Shown piece by piece: positions 1 through 8,080 of a stretch of 64,000 nucleotides of DNA. A model generated the notes under the pieces. That model saw only the letters and a program-made list of their open reading frames with translations, was not told the origin of the DNA and made no database searches. Position numbers and translations under genes: made by a program. Position 1 is the first letter of the stretch; the number at the start of each line of letters is the position of its first letter. The stretch is from positions 4,030,001 through 4,094,000 of the forward strand of contig NZ_BAAAOH010000001.1 in NCBI RefSeq assembly GCF_039530225.1, in the 5' to 3' direction. The stretch comes from Microbacterium pumilum (GTDB taxonomy: Bacteria > Actinomycetota > Actinomycetes > Actinomycetales > Microbacteriaceae).

Positions 1-1
1 G

Positions 2-1129
2 CCACTCGGCGACTACGACGGGCCTGTCCTCGTCGCGACCGCGCCTGGTGCGCTGGCACCGCCCGCCGATCGGGCTCTCCTCCATGTCGATCCGAGCCCC
101 GCACCACTCGCGGCCGTGCGCGATGCATGGGCAGCGGCCATCCCTGCCCTCGCCGCAGATGCCGGCATGCTCGCGGCGCGGCATCCGCTCGACCCCGCCA
201 TCACCGCGCAGCTCGCCCGAGACTTCGCGGTCGCAAGGGAAGATTTCGACCTTCGGCGCGTCTCCAAAGCCGTGCGCAGCCGCACCAGTGTGAGCCTGCC
301 GTCGGGCGCGCGACTCGTCGTCCCCGAGGTGACGTGGGCGCAGCTTGTGCTTCCTCGTGAGGCACTCGATCAGCTCCATGGTGCGGTCGACCGCCTCTCA
401 ATGCAGTCCACGGTGCTCGACGACTGGCGGATGCGTGAGCACTCGCAAGCGACACGTGGCGTGCGCCTGCTCTTCACAGGACTGCCCGGGACTGGCAAAT
501 CGCTGGCGGCGGCCGCACTCGCGACGGCAGTGGGGACCGATCTCATGATCGTCGACGTCGCGCGTCTGGTCTCGAAGTGGCTCGGCGAGACCGAGAAGAA
601 TCTTTCCGCGACGTTCGAGGCGGCCGAACGCACGCGTGCCGTGCTCCTTCTCGATGAAGCGGATGCGCTGTTCGGGACACGCACCGAGATCTCCGATTCG
701 CACGACCGCTACGCGAATCTCGAGACCGCGTATCTCCTGCAGCGCGTCGAGCAGTTCGAGGGGCTCTTGGTGTTGACGAGCAACCTTCGCCAGAACATCG
801 ATCCCGCGTTTACGAGGCGGCTGGACTTCGTGATCGAGTTCCCCCTTCCCGACCTGCCCGCTCGGATCGCTCTGTGGGAGCGTCTCCTTCCCCGCGAACT
901 CGGCTCGGTTCGAGGGGCCGACGTCGATCTGGAGGCCCTCGCCCGCCTGTACCCCGTCCCCGGGGGCTGGGTTCGCAACGCGGCAGTCGGCGCGGCGTTC
1001 GCGGCGGCCTCGAGCGGCGAGCCGATAACACAGCGCCGCCTGGTCGATGCGGTGCGCCGAGAGTATCTGAAGGCCTCTACCCCCTTCCCCGGGGAGCCAC
1101 AAAGGAGACGAGATGACCACGATCGATGA
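2..1129 (+). CDS. eCIS-type AAA+ ATPase, 5' truncated by window edge
   Basis: The reading frame is open from the first bases, so the real start lies outside the window; the GTG at 116 is only the first internal start-like codon. The visible part is the C-terminal AAA+ module: Walker A GLPGTGKS near 481-501, the SKWLGETEKNL pore/linker segment, Walker B LLLDEADALFG near 646-670, sensor-1 LTSN and paired arginines in FTRRLD. This arrangement, including the LETAYLLQRVEQFEG stretch, is typical of the ATPases encoded at the end of extracellular contractile injection system loci, where they are thought to help assembly or disassembly of the particle. The next gene overlaps its 3' end by 17 bp. Family assignment is strong; the eCIS role is inferred because no sheath, tube or baseplate gene is in the window. 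Confidence 0.85.
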   Translation, partial: PLGDYDGPVLVATAPGALAPPADRALLHVDPSPAPLAAVRDAWAAAIPALAADAGMLAARHPLDPAITAQLARDFAVAREDFDLRRVSKAVRSRTSVSLPSGARLVVPEVTWAQLVLPREALDQLHGAVDRLSMQSTVLDDWRMREHSQATRGVRLLFTGLPGTGKSLAAAALATAVGTDLMIVDVARLVSKWLGETEKNLSATFEAAERTRAVLLLDEADALFGTRTEISDSHDRYANLETAYLLQRVEQFEGLLVLTSNLRQNIDPAFTRRLDFVIEFPLPDLPARIALWERLLPRELGSVRGADVDLEALARLYPVPGGWVRNAAVGAAFAAASSGEPITQRRLVDAVRREYLKASTPFPGEPQRRRDDHDR

Positions 1130-2579
1130 GTGGACGAGTTCTGCCCGCGCCCACGATGTCTCCGACGCATCCGCGCAGCTGTCACTCTGGCCATGGAACT
1201 CGCTCAGGCCCGCGAGAGGGATGCTGCTCGACAGCGACGATTTCGAGGTGCTCCTGGGCAATCCGCGGGCGAAGCACATGCTTCACAACGCCTGGCTGCA
1301 CGGAAGTGGCGTTGTGTGGGGGATGTCCGTCGAACAGAGCGGCGAGTGGGACCTCAGAGTCTCGCCTGGCGTCGGAATCGACGGGCTCGGACGGGAACTC
1401 CACATCGACGCACCGCACTGCTACTCGGTGAAGGAAGAACTCGAGAAGGGCCATGACCCCACGTGCAAAGTGCGCGACGTCGAGTTGTGCCTCATCCTGA
1501 GCTTCGATGCGTGCCTCGATCGGCCCGTGCCCGCACTGGCCGACCCGTGCGACGTCACGCGTGAGAGCCAGGAGTACTCGAGGATCAACGAGCGGGCGCG
1601 CCTTCGCCTCGTTCGCGGACACCCAAGAGTCCCTCGCACCTACCATCGCGTGCGGGTGCTTCTCGGCCTCGATGAGGTCCGCGAGGACGACGATCCCGGG
1701 CGAGAGGCAGTCGCCGCGCGCAACGAAGTGCTGGCCGCGCCGGCGCATGATCGCGCCCCGGAACTGCTCCGGTGGTTCCGGTGCCTCGCCGCGCGCGATG
1801 CTGCGCAACTGACCCCGACGGGCGACGTATGCGACCCGGATCTCTTCCCCGTCCTCGACGGCGACGCGGGCATCGTGCTGGCATGCGTGCGCATCAAGGT
1901 GAAGGACGAGTCGGGATGCCCGGTGATCGACGGCGAGATGTGCATCGATGACTGCTGTCGCCGCACGGTGATGCCCACGACCGTGATCCAGGACCTGGTG
2001 TGCGCGCTCGCGCCCGGGCTGATCGGTGCGGGTGACACGCCAACGACTATCGGGCCCCAGGCCGTTCCCGGAAGCATCAAGTGGGGCCACCGTCCTCGGG
2101 AGCTCTCGTTCCAGGTGACGGCGGACCTTCTGCCTGCGACGGTGACCCGCGATGCGGTCATCGTCAGCTCCCTGTCCCCCGCGGGATGGATCGTGGAAGA
2201 CCTGGAGCGCCGCCCTCGCTACGACCCGGAGCACAACCGGGTCATCGTCCGCCTCGCCGACCGACCGGCGAATCCGATCATCCGCGTCCTCGTCATCGGC
2301 ACAGGGCCGACGCCGGTGTACGGCGCTCAACCTCCGGTACCCCTCGCGGGCGTGGTCGGAGACGACGCGGGAACCACGGGTCAGGGCCGAGACGCCGTCC
2401 TCACGACCGAGAACCCCTTCTTCGAGCCGACGGAGGGTCACGAACCGCCGCATGCGTACGAAGCCGCACAGGGGCCACAGACGCCGGCGTCTCCGGCGTC
2501 TCCGGCGTCTCCGGCGTTCAAGATTCCGACATCCGCTGATCTCGAGGGAGATGACGATCGTGACTACGACGAAGAGTGA
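1113..2579 (+). CDS. eCIS-locus conserved protein, beta-rich N-terminal domain
   Basis: A 488-residue protein starting at an ATG behind AAGGAG, overlapping the ATPase gene. The N-terminal ~110 residues carry short conserved blocks (RGMLLDSDDFEVL, NAWLHGSGVVWGM, VSPGVGIDGLGRELHI) that recur in the downstream neighbour as LRGEHLAAIQDY, GTGIVHGLDVW and ISPGLAISPRGRLLLL, so the two proteins share one domain type. I recall similar proteins beside eCIS AAA ATPases in actinobacteria, but no function is established. The middle holds a cysteine-rich patch (CPVIDGEMCIDDCC). The C-terminus is a low-complexity Pro-Ala-Ser tail encoded by a 9-bp tandem repeat. It could be a structural or cargo-loading component; that is inference. 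Confidence 0.7.
   Translation: MTTIDEWTSSARAHDVSDASAQLSLWPWNSLRPARGMLLDSDDFEVLLGNPRAKHMLHNAWLHGSGVVWGMSVEQSGEWDLRVSPGVGIDGLGRELHIDAPHCYSVKEELEKGHDPTCKVRDVELCLILSFDACLDRPVPALADPCDVTRESQEYSRINERARLRLVRGHPRVPRTYHRVRVLLGLDEVREDDDPGREAVAARNEVLAAPAHDRAPELLRWFRCLAARDAAQLTPTGDVCDPDLFPVLDGDAGIVLACVRIKVKDESGCPVIDGEMCIDDCCRRTVMPTTVIQDLVCALAPGLIGAGDTPTTIGPQAVPGSIKWGHRPRELSFQVTADLLPATVTRDAVIVSSLSPAGWIVEDLERRPRYDPEHNRVIVRLADRPANPIIRVLVIGTGPTPVYGAQPPVPLAGVVGDDAGTTGQGRDAVLTTENPFFEPTEGHEPPHAYEAAQGPQTPASPASPASPAFKIPTSADLEGDDDRDYDEE
2484..2518 (+). repeat. 9-bp tandem repeat coding a Ser-Pro-Ala tail
   Basis: The unit CCGGCGTCT is repeated three times, with a fourth unit differing at its end. It encodes an (ASP)n stretch near the C-terminus of the eCIS-associated protein. 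Such a tract can change length by slippage without breaking the frame. Confidence 0.85.
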
Positions 2580-4446
2580 CTGCGGCTGCCACGACACCCC
2601 CGCACCTTCCGTCATCAAGACGATGGGTTCGGAAGCGGCGCCACGGGCGGTGTACGTACCGCGAGACGCCGTTCGCGAGGCCGTGCCCGCTCCCCTCAGA
2701 CCGGCGGATCCTGCTTCGGCCGCTGGCATGACCGTGCTCGACGGATTCCGTGGACTCAACCCCCAGGACGGGCTCTTCCTCCGGGGCGAGCATCTAGCGG
2801 CAATCCAGGACTACTCGCGCGCGCTGACCTCAGCACTCGCGACCGCCAGTGGCACGGGAATCGTTCACGGACTCGATGTCTGGATCGACGACAAGGATCT
2901 TCTGATCTCGCCCGGGCTCGCGATCAGTCCGCGCGGACGGCTGCTGCTGCTCGGCAGGGTCGTGCGGATCTCGCTCGACGATCTGCCTGCCCTTCCCGCA
3001 GATGGCTATTGGAAGGTCGAAGTCCACTGGGCATCGGACACGTCCGGGTCCGCCCCCGCGTACGGCAGCCTCTGCGCCGACGAATGCGCCGACGGCGGCT
3101 CAACGATTCGCCCGTGGCGCGATGAGGGTGTCGAGGTCCGGATCGTGACCGAGGTCCAACCAGGCTTCGACGGGGTGTCGGATGCGCGCCTGCGCGGGAA
3201 CTGGTTGTCGTCTGCGTACTTCGAACGCGAGCGGTTCAGTGGGCAGCCATGGCTCGTCCCAGGGGTGCCTGACACCGCGATTCCGCCGCTGCGCTCGCGC
3301 GACTGGACGGATGGCACGCCAGTGCCGGACGAACGCGGCGTCCCCCTCGCCGTCATCTACACTGCGGGGCGGTCGGCCGACTCCGGCTACCGCGTCCAGC
3401 TGTGGACCGCGCGACGGCTCGTCGACGGGCCCGCCGCACACGCGACGTGGCGAAGCCGGCTCGCCATGCGCCCGTGGTCGGTCTTCATGGCCCAGATCCT
3501 TCAGTTCGAGGCCGAGCTGGTCGAGACATTCGATGAATCCGTCGGAATAGATGGTGCGGACATCCGCGATCTTGGAGATGCGCACCAAACCCTGCAGGCG
3601 ATGCGCGGGCTCTTCGAGGCCACGGATCGATTCATCAATGGCGTCCAAAACAAGAGCGTGCGGGATCGACGTGACTTCAACGAGCTCGCAGTGGTCCGAG
3701 ACGAAGTCGCGGCGAGCCCTCTCGCGAGGGCGCCGCTGCCTGCCGTCTTCGAGTTTCTGGGCTTTCGTGAGCTTCCCCCTGCGGGCTACCTCACGATGGG
3801 TGATCTCGAGAAGGGTGTGGAGTCTAGGACCAAGGCGTTCTTCGGCGCCGGCGTCGACGTGCGCATCCGCCATCTGCGAGCCGATCAGATCGCCGACGAG
3901 GTGCTCGCCGCGCAGCATCGCGACCGCATCCCGCTCCGTCCCGTCGGGGATCCGCCTCCGAAAGTCGATGTCCTCATCCCCAGCGAGCCGACGGACAAGG
4001 CGACGCTCAAGACCCCTGCGTACGGCTGGGCCGCCTTCGTCCGTCGCGGCCCCGAGCCCGAGCCGGCCGCCGCGCCTCCGATCGAGACGACGGATGTGGG
4101 CGTCTACATAGTCGAGGATTCCGACTTCGTGGCCCAACTGGACCACTTCCCTGAGGATCGCCTAGACAAGATCGAGGGCTCCCTCACGGAGCTCATCGGA
4201 ACCCTGAGATATCCGAAGGGCGAATGGGAGTACCCCGGAAGTGACGTCGCGGAACGGATGCTCGCAGCACTCAAGGACCGGCGTGCGCTCGGCCTCCTCG
4301 CCTTCGCACGCGACGATGGTCCGCTCGCGGCGTCCCGTGCGGGTCTGTTCGGCATATCACTGGACTCGGGATTCGAGCTTCCGGTCCTGGCCTTCCATCC
4401 TCGAAAGCTTGACGCGATCGTGGTGGTCGCCCAGCCATCGGACTAG
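2560..4446 (+). CDS. Second eCIS-locus conserved protein, paralogous N-terminal domain
   Basis: About 628 residues. The GTG at 2560 is preferred because GAGGGAG lies 9 bp upstream; the in-frame ATG at 2551 abuts that site too closely. It overlaps the previous gene by 20 bp. The first ~60 residues are extended and Cys-containing (SDCGCHD), then comes the domain shared with the upstream protein (LNPQDGLFLRGEHLAAIQDY, HGLDVWIDDKDLLISPG). The remainder mixes helical segments (residues ~300-420) and a C-terminal region rich in acidic and hydrophobic residues. No catalytic motif, signal peptide or membrane segment was seen. Its place in the operon suggests a contractile-particle accessory or structural role, unproven. 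Confidence 0.7.
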   Translation: MTTTKSDCGCHDTPAPSVIKTMGSEAAPRAVYVPRDAVREAVPAPLRPADPASAAGMTVLDGFRGLNPQDGLFLRGEHLAAIQDYSRALTSALATASGTGIVHGLDVWIDDKDLLISPGLAISPRGRLLLLGRVVRISLDDLPALPADGYWKVEVHWASDTSGSAPAYGSLCADECADGGSTIRPWRDEGVEVRIVTEVQPGFDGVSDARLRGNWLSSAYFERERFSGQPWLVPGVPDTAIPPLRSRDWTDGTPVPDERGVPLAVIYTAGRSADSGYRVQLWTARRLVDGPAAHATWRSRLAMRPWSVFMAQILQFEAELVETFDESVGIDGADIRDLGDAHQTLQAMRGLFEATDRFINGVQNKSVRDRRDFNELAVVRDEVAASPLARAPLPAVFEFLGFRELPPAGYLTMGDLEKGVESRTKAFFGAGVDVRIRHLRADQIADEVLAAQHRDRIPLRPVGDPPPKVDVLIPSEPTDKATLKTPAYGWAAFVRRGPEPEPAAAPPIETTDVGVYIVEDSDFVAQLDHFPEDRLDKIEGSLTELIGTLRYPKGEWEYPGSDVAERMLAALKDRRALGLLAFARDDGPLAASRAGLFGISLDSGFELPVLAFHPRKLDAIVVVAQPSD

Positions 4447-4507
4447 CTACCCACCATGCCGCAGAATCTCAATGCCCAATCCCGAGGTCGCCATGAGAGG
4501 TGAGGCG

Positions 4508-4753
4508 ATGTTCGGCGTATGCACGCTGAGAGTCGAGGTGCAGCCCGAGCATCTCCTCATCACGATCACGACGAGTCGGGCACTCGATGCGAGCGCACAG
4601 CGATACTTCGTCTCACGCCCTAGAAGGGTTGCATCGACGCGTGAGGCGCTCGAGCTCACTGAGGACTTCCTCCACTCGTTCGGGGTTTGGCAGGAGGGGG
4701 GTCCACCCAGATTCCCGAGTTCCTCGTCGAGAGAGACGAATGGAACCCGGTGA
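4508..4753 (+). CDS. Small hypothetical protein
   Basis: An 81-residue protein. The ATG at 4508 has AGGTGAGG just upstream; alternative in-frame ATGs lie at 4472 and 4493. The core CTLRVEVQPEHLLITITT followed by a predicted C-terminal helix (REALELTEDFLHSF) looks like a small two-strand plus helix fold. Similar short proteins occur in Microbacteriaceae accessory regions, with no known function. It sits 61 bp after the eCIS-associated genes on the same strand and may or may not belong with them. Confidence 0.5.
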   Translation: MFGVCTLRVEVQPEHLLITITTSRALDASAQRYFVSRPRRVASTREALELTEDFLHSFGVWQEGGPPRFPSSSSRETNGTR

Positions 4754-4870
4754 GGTGCATTAGCTCAAAGCATTTGGAGCTAGCCGAGGTCGTAGAAAGA
4801 GGCGTTCGCGGCGTCCCAAGAGACGTTCAAATGACACGCCCGACGCCGAGAAGAAGCGGAGAAGAAGATC

Positions 4871-5263
4871 ATGTCTGAATCGCAAACCATCGTCCGGCCC
4901 GAGCAACCTGACTACCTCGCGCCGGATGGATCTGAAGTTCGTTTGCTGTGCAGAATCGATGGGGGTAGCGCCGCCGAGTTTCTGCTCCCAGCGGGCAAGA
5001 CCTCGCGTCCCGTTGCTCACCGCACTGTAGAGGAGCTCTGGTACGTTGCCGAGGGACGTGGAGAGATGTGGCGGAGCAGCGACAGGTCTCCAGAACCCAC
5101 ACGGCTGATCGCAGGCACATGTGTGAGCATCCCCGTGGGGACGGCCTTCCAATTTCGATCCGACCCGGATGCCGATCTGCGCATATTCGGCGTCACAATC
5201 CCTCCATGGCCTCTCGACGAGGCGATGCCGGCCGAGGGTCCGTGGGAGCCGAGCGTCGGCTAA
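4871..5263 (+). CDS. Single-domain cupin protein
   Basis: A 130-residue protein with a conserved cupin barrel. The first cupin motif reads HRTVEELWYVAEGRGEMW, with His and two Glu as likely metal ligands; the second is around GTCVSIPVGTAFQF, where the usual second-motif His is replaced, so metal binding may be weakened. The ATG follows GGAGAAG by about 8 bp. There is no signal peptide, so it is cytoplasmic. Cupins of this size act as isomerases, dioxygenases or sugar-binding modules; nothing nearby fixes the substrate. It stands alone, with over 100 bp on both sides lacking strong genes. Confidence 0.75.
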   Translation: MSESQTIVRPEQPDYLAPDGSEVRLLCRIDGGSAAEFLLPAGKTSRPVAHRTVEELWYVAEGRGEMWRSSDRSPEPTRLIAGTCVSIPVGTAFQFRSDPDADLRIFGVTIPPWPLDEAMPAEGPWEPSVG

Positions 5264-5592
5264 GAGATCGCACCGGCCGTTCGTTGGAATTGCGTAAAAT
5301 CTCCAAGGCTGGCATCCGCGGCAGCCAAAGTGAAACCGGGCAACGCCCCGATAAACGGCTCGGCACCGTCGTGCAGGAGCTGGGGCAGCCGATGCCGGGC
5401 CGACGGCTCGCCTCATGCGTGTGACGTCCACGTGACGCCGGGCCCCCACATGAATATGCAGCGCAGCCGAGTTGATGCGGTGGGCGGACCGGCCAGTCAG
5501 GCCGGGCCGCTGATGGACCGAACGGCGGGGCATAGCCAGCCGTCGCAAGTCGTGAAATCTTGTAAGCCGCAGAGCGCCCGACGTGCATACTC
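5264..5592. other. Intergenic stretch with no supported gene
   Basis: About 330 bp after the cupin gene. Open frames exist on both strands but none has a convincing ribosome site or recognisable protein. It ends in the promoter described next. Confidence 0.5.
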
Positions 5593-5620
5593 TTGTCAGC
5601 GCTTGCCCCGGGAGTATATT
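5593..5620 (+). promoter_or_regulatory. Putative sigma-70-type promoter
   Basis: TTGTCA (5593-5598) and TATATT (5615-5620) are separated by 16 bp, about 50 bp before the ATG of the receiver-like gene. This is a good match to a housekeeping promoter in otherwise GC-rich DNA. Confidence 0.55.
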
Positions 5621-5671
5621 TGGAAACTCGCGGGGAGGCGACGGAAGTCTACTAACGAACGAGGAGACCCC

Positions 5672-5980
5672 ATGCGGGTTCTCGTCTATTCACGGGTGCG
5701 GCTATTCGGAGAGTGCGAGGCGGCATTCCTCGACTCCGCGGACTTTGTCGCGGACGTTTCGACCGTGCAAAACGTCCTGGATCTTGACGTCACAGCGATG
5801 GAATTCGGAGCCGACGCCGCGCTCATAGACGTCACGGCACCGCCGGCCCGGTCGGCGGTTCGACAAGTCGAGTTGCTCTGTCCTGTCGTGTCGACGATCG
5901 CGATCGCAGTCGTCGAACGGCTTCATGCTGGCCCTCTTATCCGGATTGAGCGCCAAATTCGGAGCCACTCCTATGGCTAG
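5672..5980 (+). CDS. Short receiver-like protein lacking an output domain
   Basis: A 102-residue protein with a strong GAGGAG ribosome site before its ATG. The start (MRVLVYSRVRLFGECEAAFL) and the stretch ADAALIDVTAP resemble the first half of LuxR/NarL-type response-regulator receivers: the beta-1 strand, then beta-3 with an Asp where the phospho-acceptor usually lies. The second half of a receiver and any helix-turn-helix are missing, and the tail (RIERQIRSHSYG) looks unrelated. It may be a decayed regulator or a small stand-alone protein. Its stop overlaps the next gene's start by 8 bp, suggesting translational coupling. The resemblance is weak. Confidence 0.5.
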   Translation: MRVLVYSRVRLFGECEAAFLDSADFVADVSTVQNVLDLDVTAMEFGADAALIDVTAPPARSAVRQVELLCPVVSTIAIAVVERLHAGPLIRIERQIRSHSYG

Positions 5981-7601
5981 CTTCCTAGTTGTTACGCTTG
6001 GTGTTACTGTCTCGTGCCTCTTGTGGTTCTATCTGGCGTGGTTCGCCATCGAATTCGTTGCCCAGGCCTGGGCTGTCGTGCGCCCACAATCCTTCAAGAG
6101 TTGGAACCGAAATGAGCTCGATGTGCTATTGGGCTCATTGGTGGAGCGTCCCGCGGTGTCCGTCATCATTCAGTTCCTGGAATTGCCAGCGTTTTCGCTT
6201 GCTTGGCCCGCCCTTGCCCGTACGAGCCTCTCCGCTCTGAAGCGCAAGACGAACCGCCAGTGGCTAGCGAGATACTCGCTGCGGCCCATACATGGTCAAG
6301 TCAGCGTTTTCCTGGCCTGCGTCCTCTTCGTTGTATTGATTCTCAACGACGCCAATCTTGCGTGGAAATTCCTTCTCGCATCTGTGACATGGCTGGTGCT
6401 GATTGCGGTGATCCTCAAAGAGGTGTCCTACCTGATCAGTCCCCTGCCTGATCGACTGCGACGATCCAACGTTCCGCCCTGGCCGCTGTTTGCGCTGGTG
6501 GCGGTTGCGGATGCAACCGCTCTCACTCTTGCGGTGGCCAACTTGCGCTCGTTACAGGACGGCGGGGGCCGAACAGTAACTCGATTGTTGCCCTCGTTCC
6601 TTGAACTGATCAATGTACCCGACAACATCACTTCGCTTCTCGCAGTGAATGTGACGGCAATCCCGATAGCGGTCGTGGGCCTCCTCTACTCCACAGCCAT
6701 GGTAAAGACACTCGTGTCGTTCTCTCACTTCACGCGAACGGACGAAGATTATCGAAGTCTCGCTGAGTTGTCAGTGTTGGCAGGCAACACCGAAGACGGC
6801 GCAAAGTGGATTGCGAAGGTCAAACAACACGATGTGGCATTCCGTACTGTTGACATGCAGATTGCGTTGGCATCAGGTGCCTTCGATGATGCGGCGATCG
6901 ACGCCGGGCGGGTCCTTGTTTCGGAGGAGGAACCCGACACCCGCGATCGTCGGCTCATGGTACTGACCTTTTATGCTCTACTTCTTCCGCTGACCAGTGA
7001 GCGGGCAAGTGATTTTATCCGCTACTTCTTTGAAAACACGAGCGACTCAGCAGCCGCCAGTTTCCTCCCGGACTTGTTTGGCGAGTATCCCGACGAGGTG
7101 ACCGCGGCGGTAGACGGGATCGATAGGGAATCGGCGCCGCTCACCTTCGCAACTGTGATGAGGATAGAGGGCGATCTCGCGAAAGCCGCGGCCGTCCTAG
7201 AGGAAGCACGCCCGGGCTCCGAGCTAGAAGAGGTGGTCCGCCTGGTCGCCCTTGGCGTCATCCACCTGTACGATCCAACCACCTCTGAGGAAGAAGACGA
7301 AGACTATGCGCTGCGTTGGCGGCAGTCAGCCTGGCCCGTAGTCAAAGCATTATCGGCAGACCTTAGCGCAGCTGAACGAGTAATACCACTAATGGATCTT
7401 ATTCGACTGGAGTTCGCTCTCGGTGAGATCGCCGAAGTCGACGACGAAGACGTGTCAACCTCGGAAAGTGAGCTTGCAGTGTTTCATCGAGATGTCTACG
7501 AGGTCGTCGACACCTTAGGAAGTCACGATGTCGTGGAACGATCGCGCAAATTGTTTCTCCAGGCTGTAGAATTCAGAATCAGCAAGTCGCCAACGACCTA
7601 G
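5973..7601 (+). CDS. Membrane protein with C-terminal helical-repeat region, unknown function
   Basis: A 542-residue protein; the ATG at 5973 has GGAG 8 bp upstream and is preferred over a start at 5925. About six hydrophobic segments fall in the first ~250 residues (FLVVTLGVTVSCLLWFYL, VFLACVLFVVLIL, LLASVTWLVLIAVIL, LFALVAVADATALTLAVA, IPIAVVGLLYSTAMV). From ~260 on the protein is soluble and built of paired amphipathic helices, resembling tetratricopeptide-like repeats (AELSVLAGNTEDGAKW, DMQIALASGAFDDAAIDAGR, RIEGDLAKAAAVLEEA). The last ~100 residues are very acidic. The DNA is visibly more A/T-rich than its flanks, a sign of transfer. No known family was recognised. Confidence 0.7.
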   Translation: MASFLVVTLGVTVSCLLWFYLAWFAIEFVAQAWAVVRPQSFKSWNRNELDVLLGSLVERPAVSVIIQFLELPAFSLAWPALARTSLSALKRKTNRQWLARYSLRPIHGQVSVFLACVLFVVLILNDANLAWKFLLASVTWLVLIAVILKEVSYLISPLPDRLRRSNVPPWPLFALVAVADATALTLAVANLRSLQDGGGRTVTRLLPSFLELINVPDNITSLLAVNVTAIPIAVVGLLYSTAMVKTLVSFSHFTRTDEDYRSLAELSVLAGNTEDGAKWIAKVKQHDVAFRTVDMQIALASGAFDDAAIDAGRVLVSEEEPDTRDRRLMVLTFYALLLPLTSERASDFIRYFFENTSDSAAASFLPDLFGEYPDEVTAAVDGIDRESAPLTFATVMRIEGDLAKAAAVLEEARPGSELEEVVRLVALGVIHLYDPTTSEEEDEDYALRWRQSAWPVVKALSADLSAAERVIPLMDLIRLEFALGEIAEVDDEDVSTSESELAVFHRDVYEVVDTLGSHDVVERSRKLFLQAVEFRISKSPTT

Positions 7602-8000
7602 GCACGCAGGACGGTGGCGCCCACCGCCCGAGCTTCTCGATACGTGCTAATTGAACGTGCCTTTGATGGCTCTCCACGGTTGAGGGTGTAGTCGGGGTGG
7701 GCGCCGCGGTTGCGGGTAAGGGGTTACAGGTCGTCCGGGATGGAGGTTCCCACCCGGCCGATCCGAAGGACCTCGACGTGCTGAACGCTACCTTCGCACG
7801 CCTGTCCTCACGACGTTGGCACAACGGCTTGAAACGTCCGGTTCTTCGGGCAGCCGCAAACCGAAGAGCCGCGGAATTCCGGGGCTCAAAGCCTGTATCA
7901 GGAGCGGGGCTTGGCCACTCCGCCCTCCACTCGCCGCGCGACGGGTGGAGCCTCCGACGGAGTGGGACCGCCCGAAGTATCTTCGAGACAACCCTCCCGA
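7602..8000. other. Intergenic region, no gene seen
   Basis: Roughly 400 bp between the membrane protein and the hairpin/tRNA fragment. A short hairpin-like sequence GGTGGCGCCCACC lies near 7613. At 7899-7913 it holds a 15-bp exact copy of part of the tRNA fragment found at 8042-8056. Open frames here look like non-coding reading-through. Confidence 0.5.
7899..7913 (-). repeat. 15-bp direct repeat of the tRNA 3' end
   Basis: CAGGAGCGGGGCTTG occurs here and again at 8042-8056, 143 bp away. On the minus strand it corresponds to part of the T-loop, the 3' T-stem strand and most of the acceptor strand of the tRNA fragment. It may be an older, partial attachment-site copy or a chance duplication. 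Confidence 0.6.
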
Positions 8001-8040
8001 TACGAAGAAAGCGCCCCAAAAGAGGGGCGCTGTCTTCGTA
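8001..8040 (-). terminator. Long hairpin, likely tRNA-operon terminator
   Basis: Nested inverted repeat: TACGAAGA (8001-8008) pairs with TCTTCGTA (8033-8040), and GCGCCCC (8011-8017) with GGGGCGC (8024-8030) around a 6-base A-rich loop. On the minus strand it lies directly after the tRNA 3' end and carries TTTCTT after the inner stem, as expected for the native terminator of that tRNA. Confidence 0.75.
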
Positions 8041-8080
8041 GCAGGAGCGGGGCTTGAACCCGCGACCTCACGATTAGGGT
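8039..8080 (-). other. 3' half of a tRNA gene, probable integration-site scar
   Basis: Read on the minus strand from 8080, this is a clean class I tRNA 3' half: anticodon-loop remnant, 3' anticodon strand TCGTG, variable loop AGGTC, T-stem GCGGG/CCCGC enclosing TTCAAGC, acceptor strand TCCTGCT and discriminator A. If the loop is read in register the anticodon would be CCU (Arg), but the base before it is C, not the invariant U, so identity is tentative. The matching 5' half (D-arm, AGCAGGA) is absent upstream. Integrative elements that recombine in tRNA genes leave exactly such a 3' fragment at one end. Confidence 0.7.

Noticed and set aside
1182..2759. 525-codon minus-strand open frame
   Set aside because: Shadow of the eCIS-associated genes; its composition is Arg/Ala-rich with an Arg run opposite the tandem repeat.
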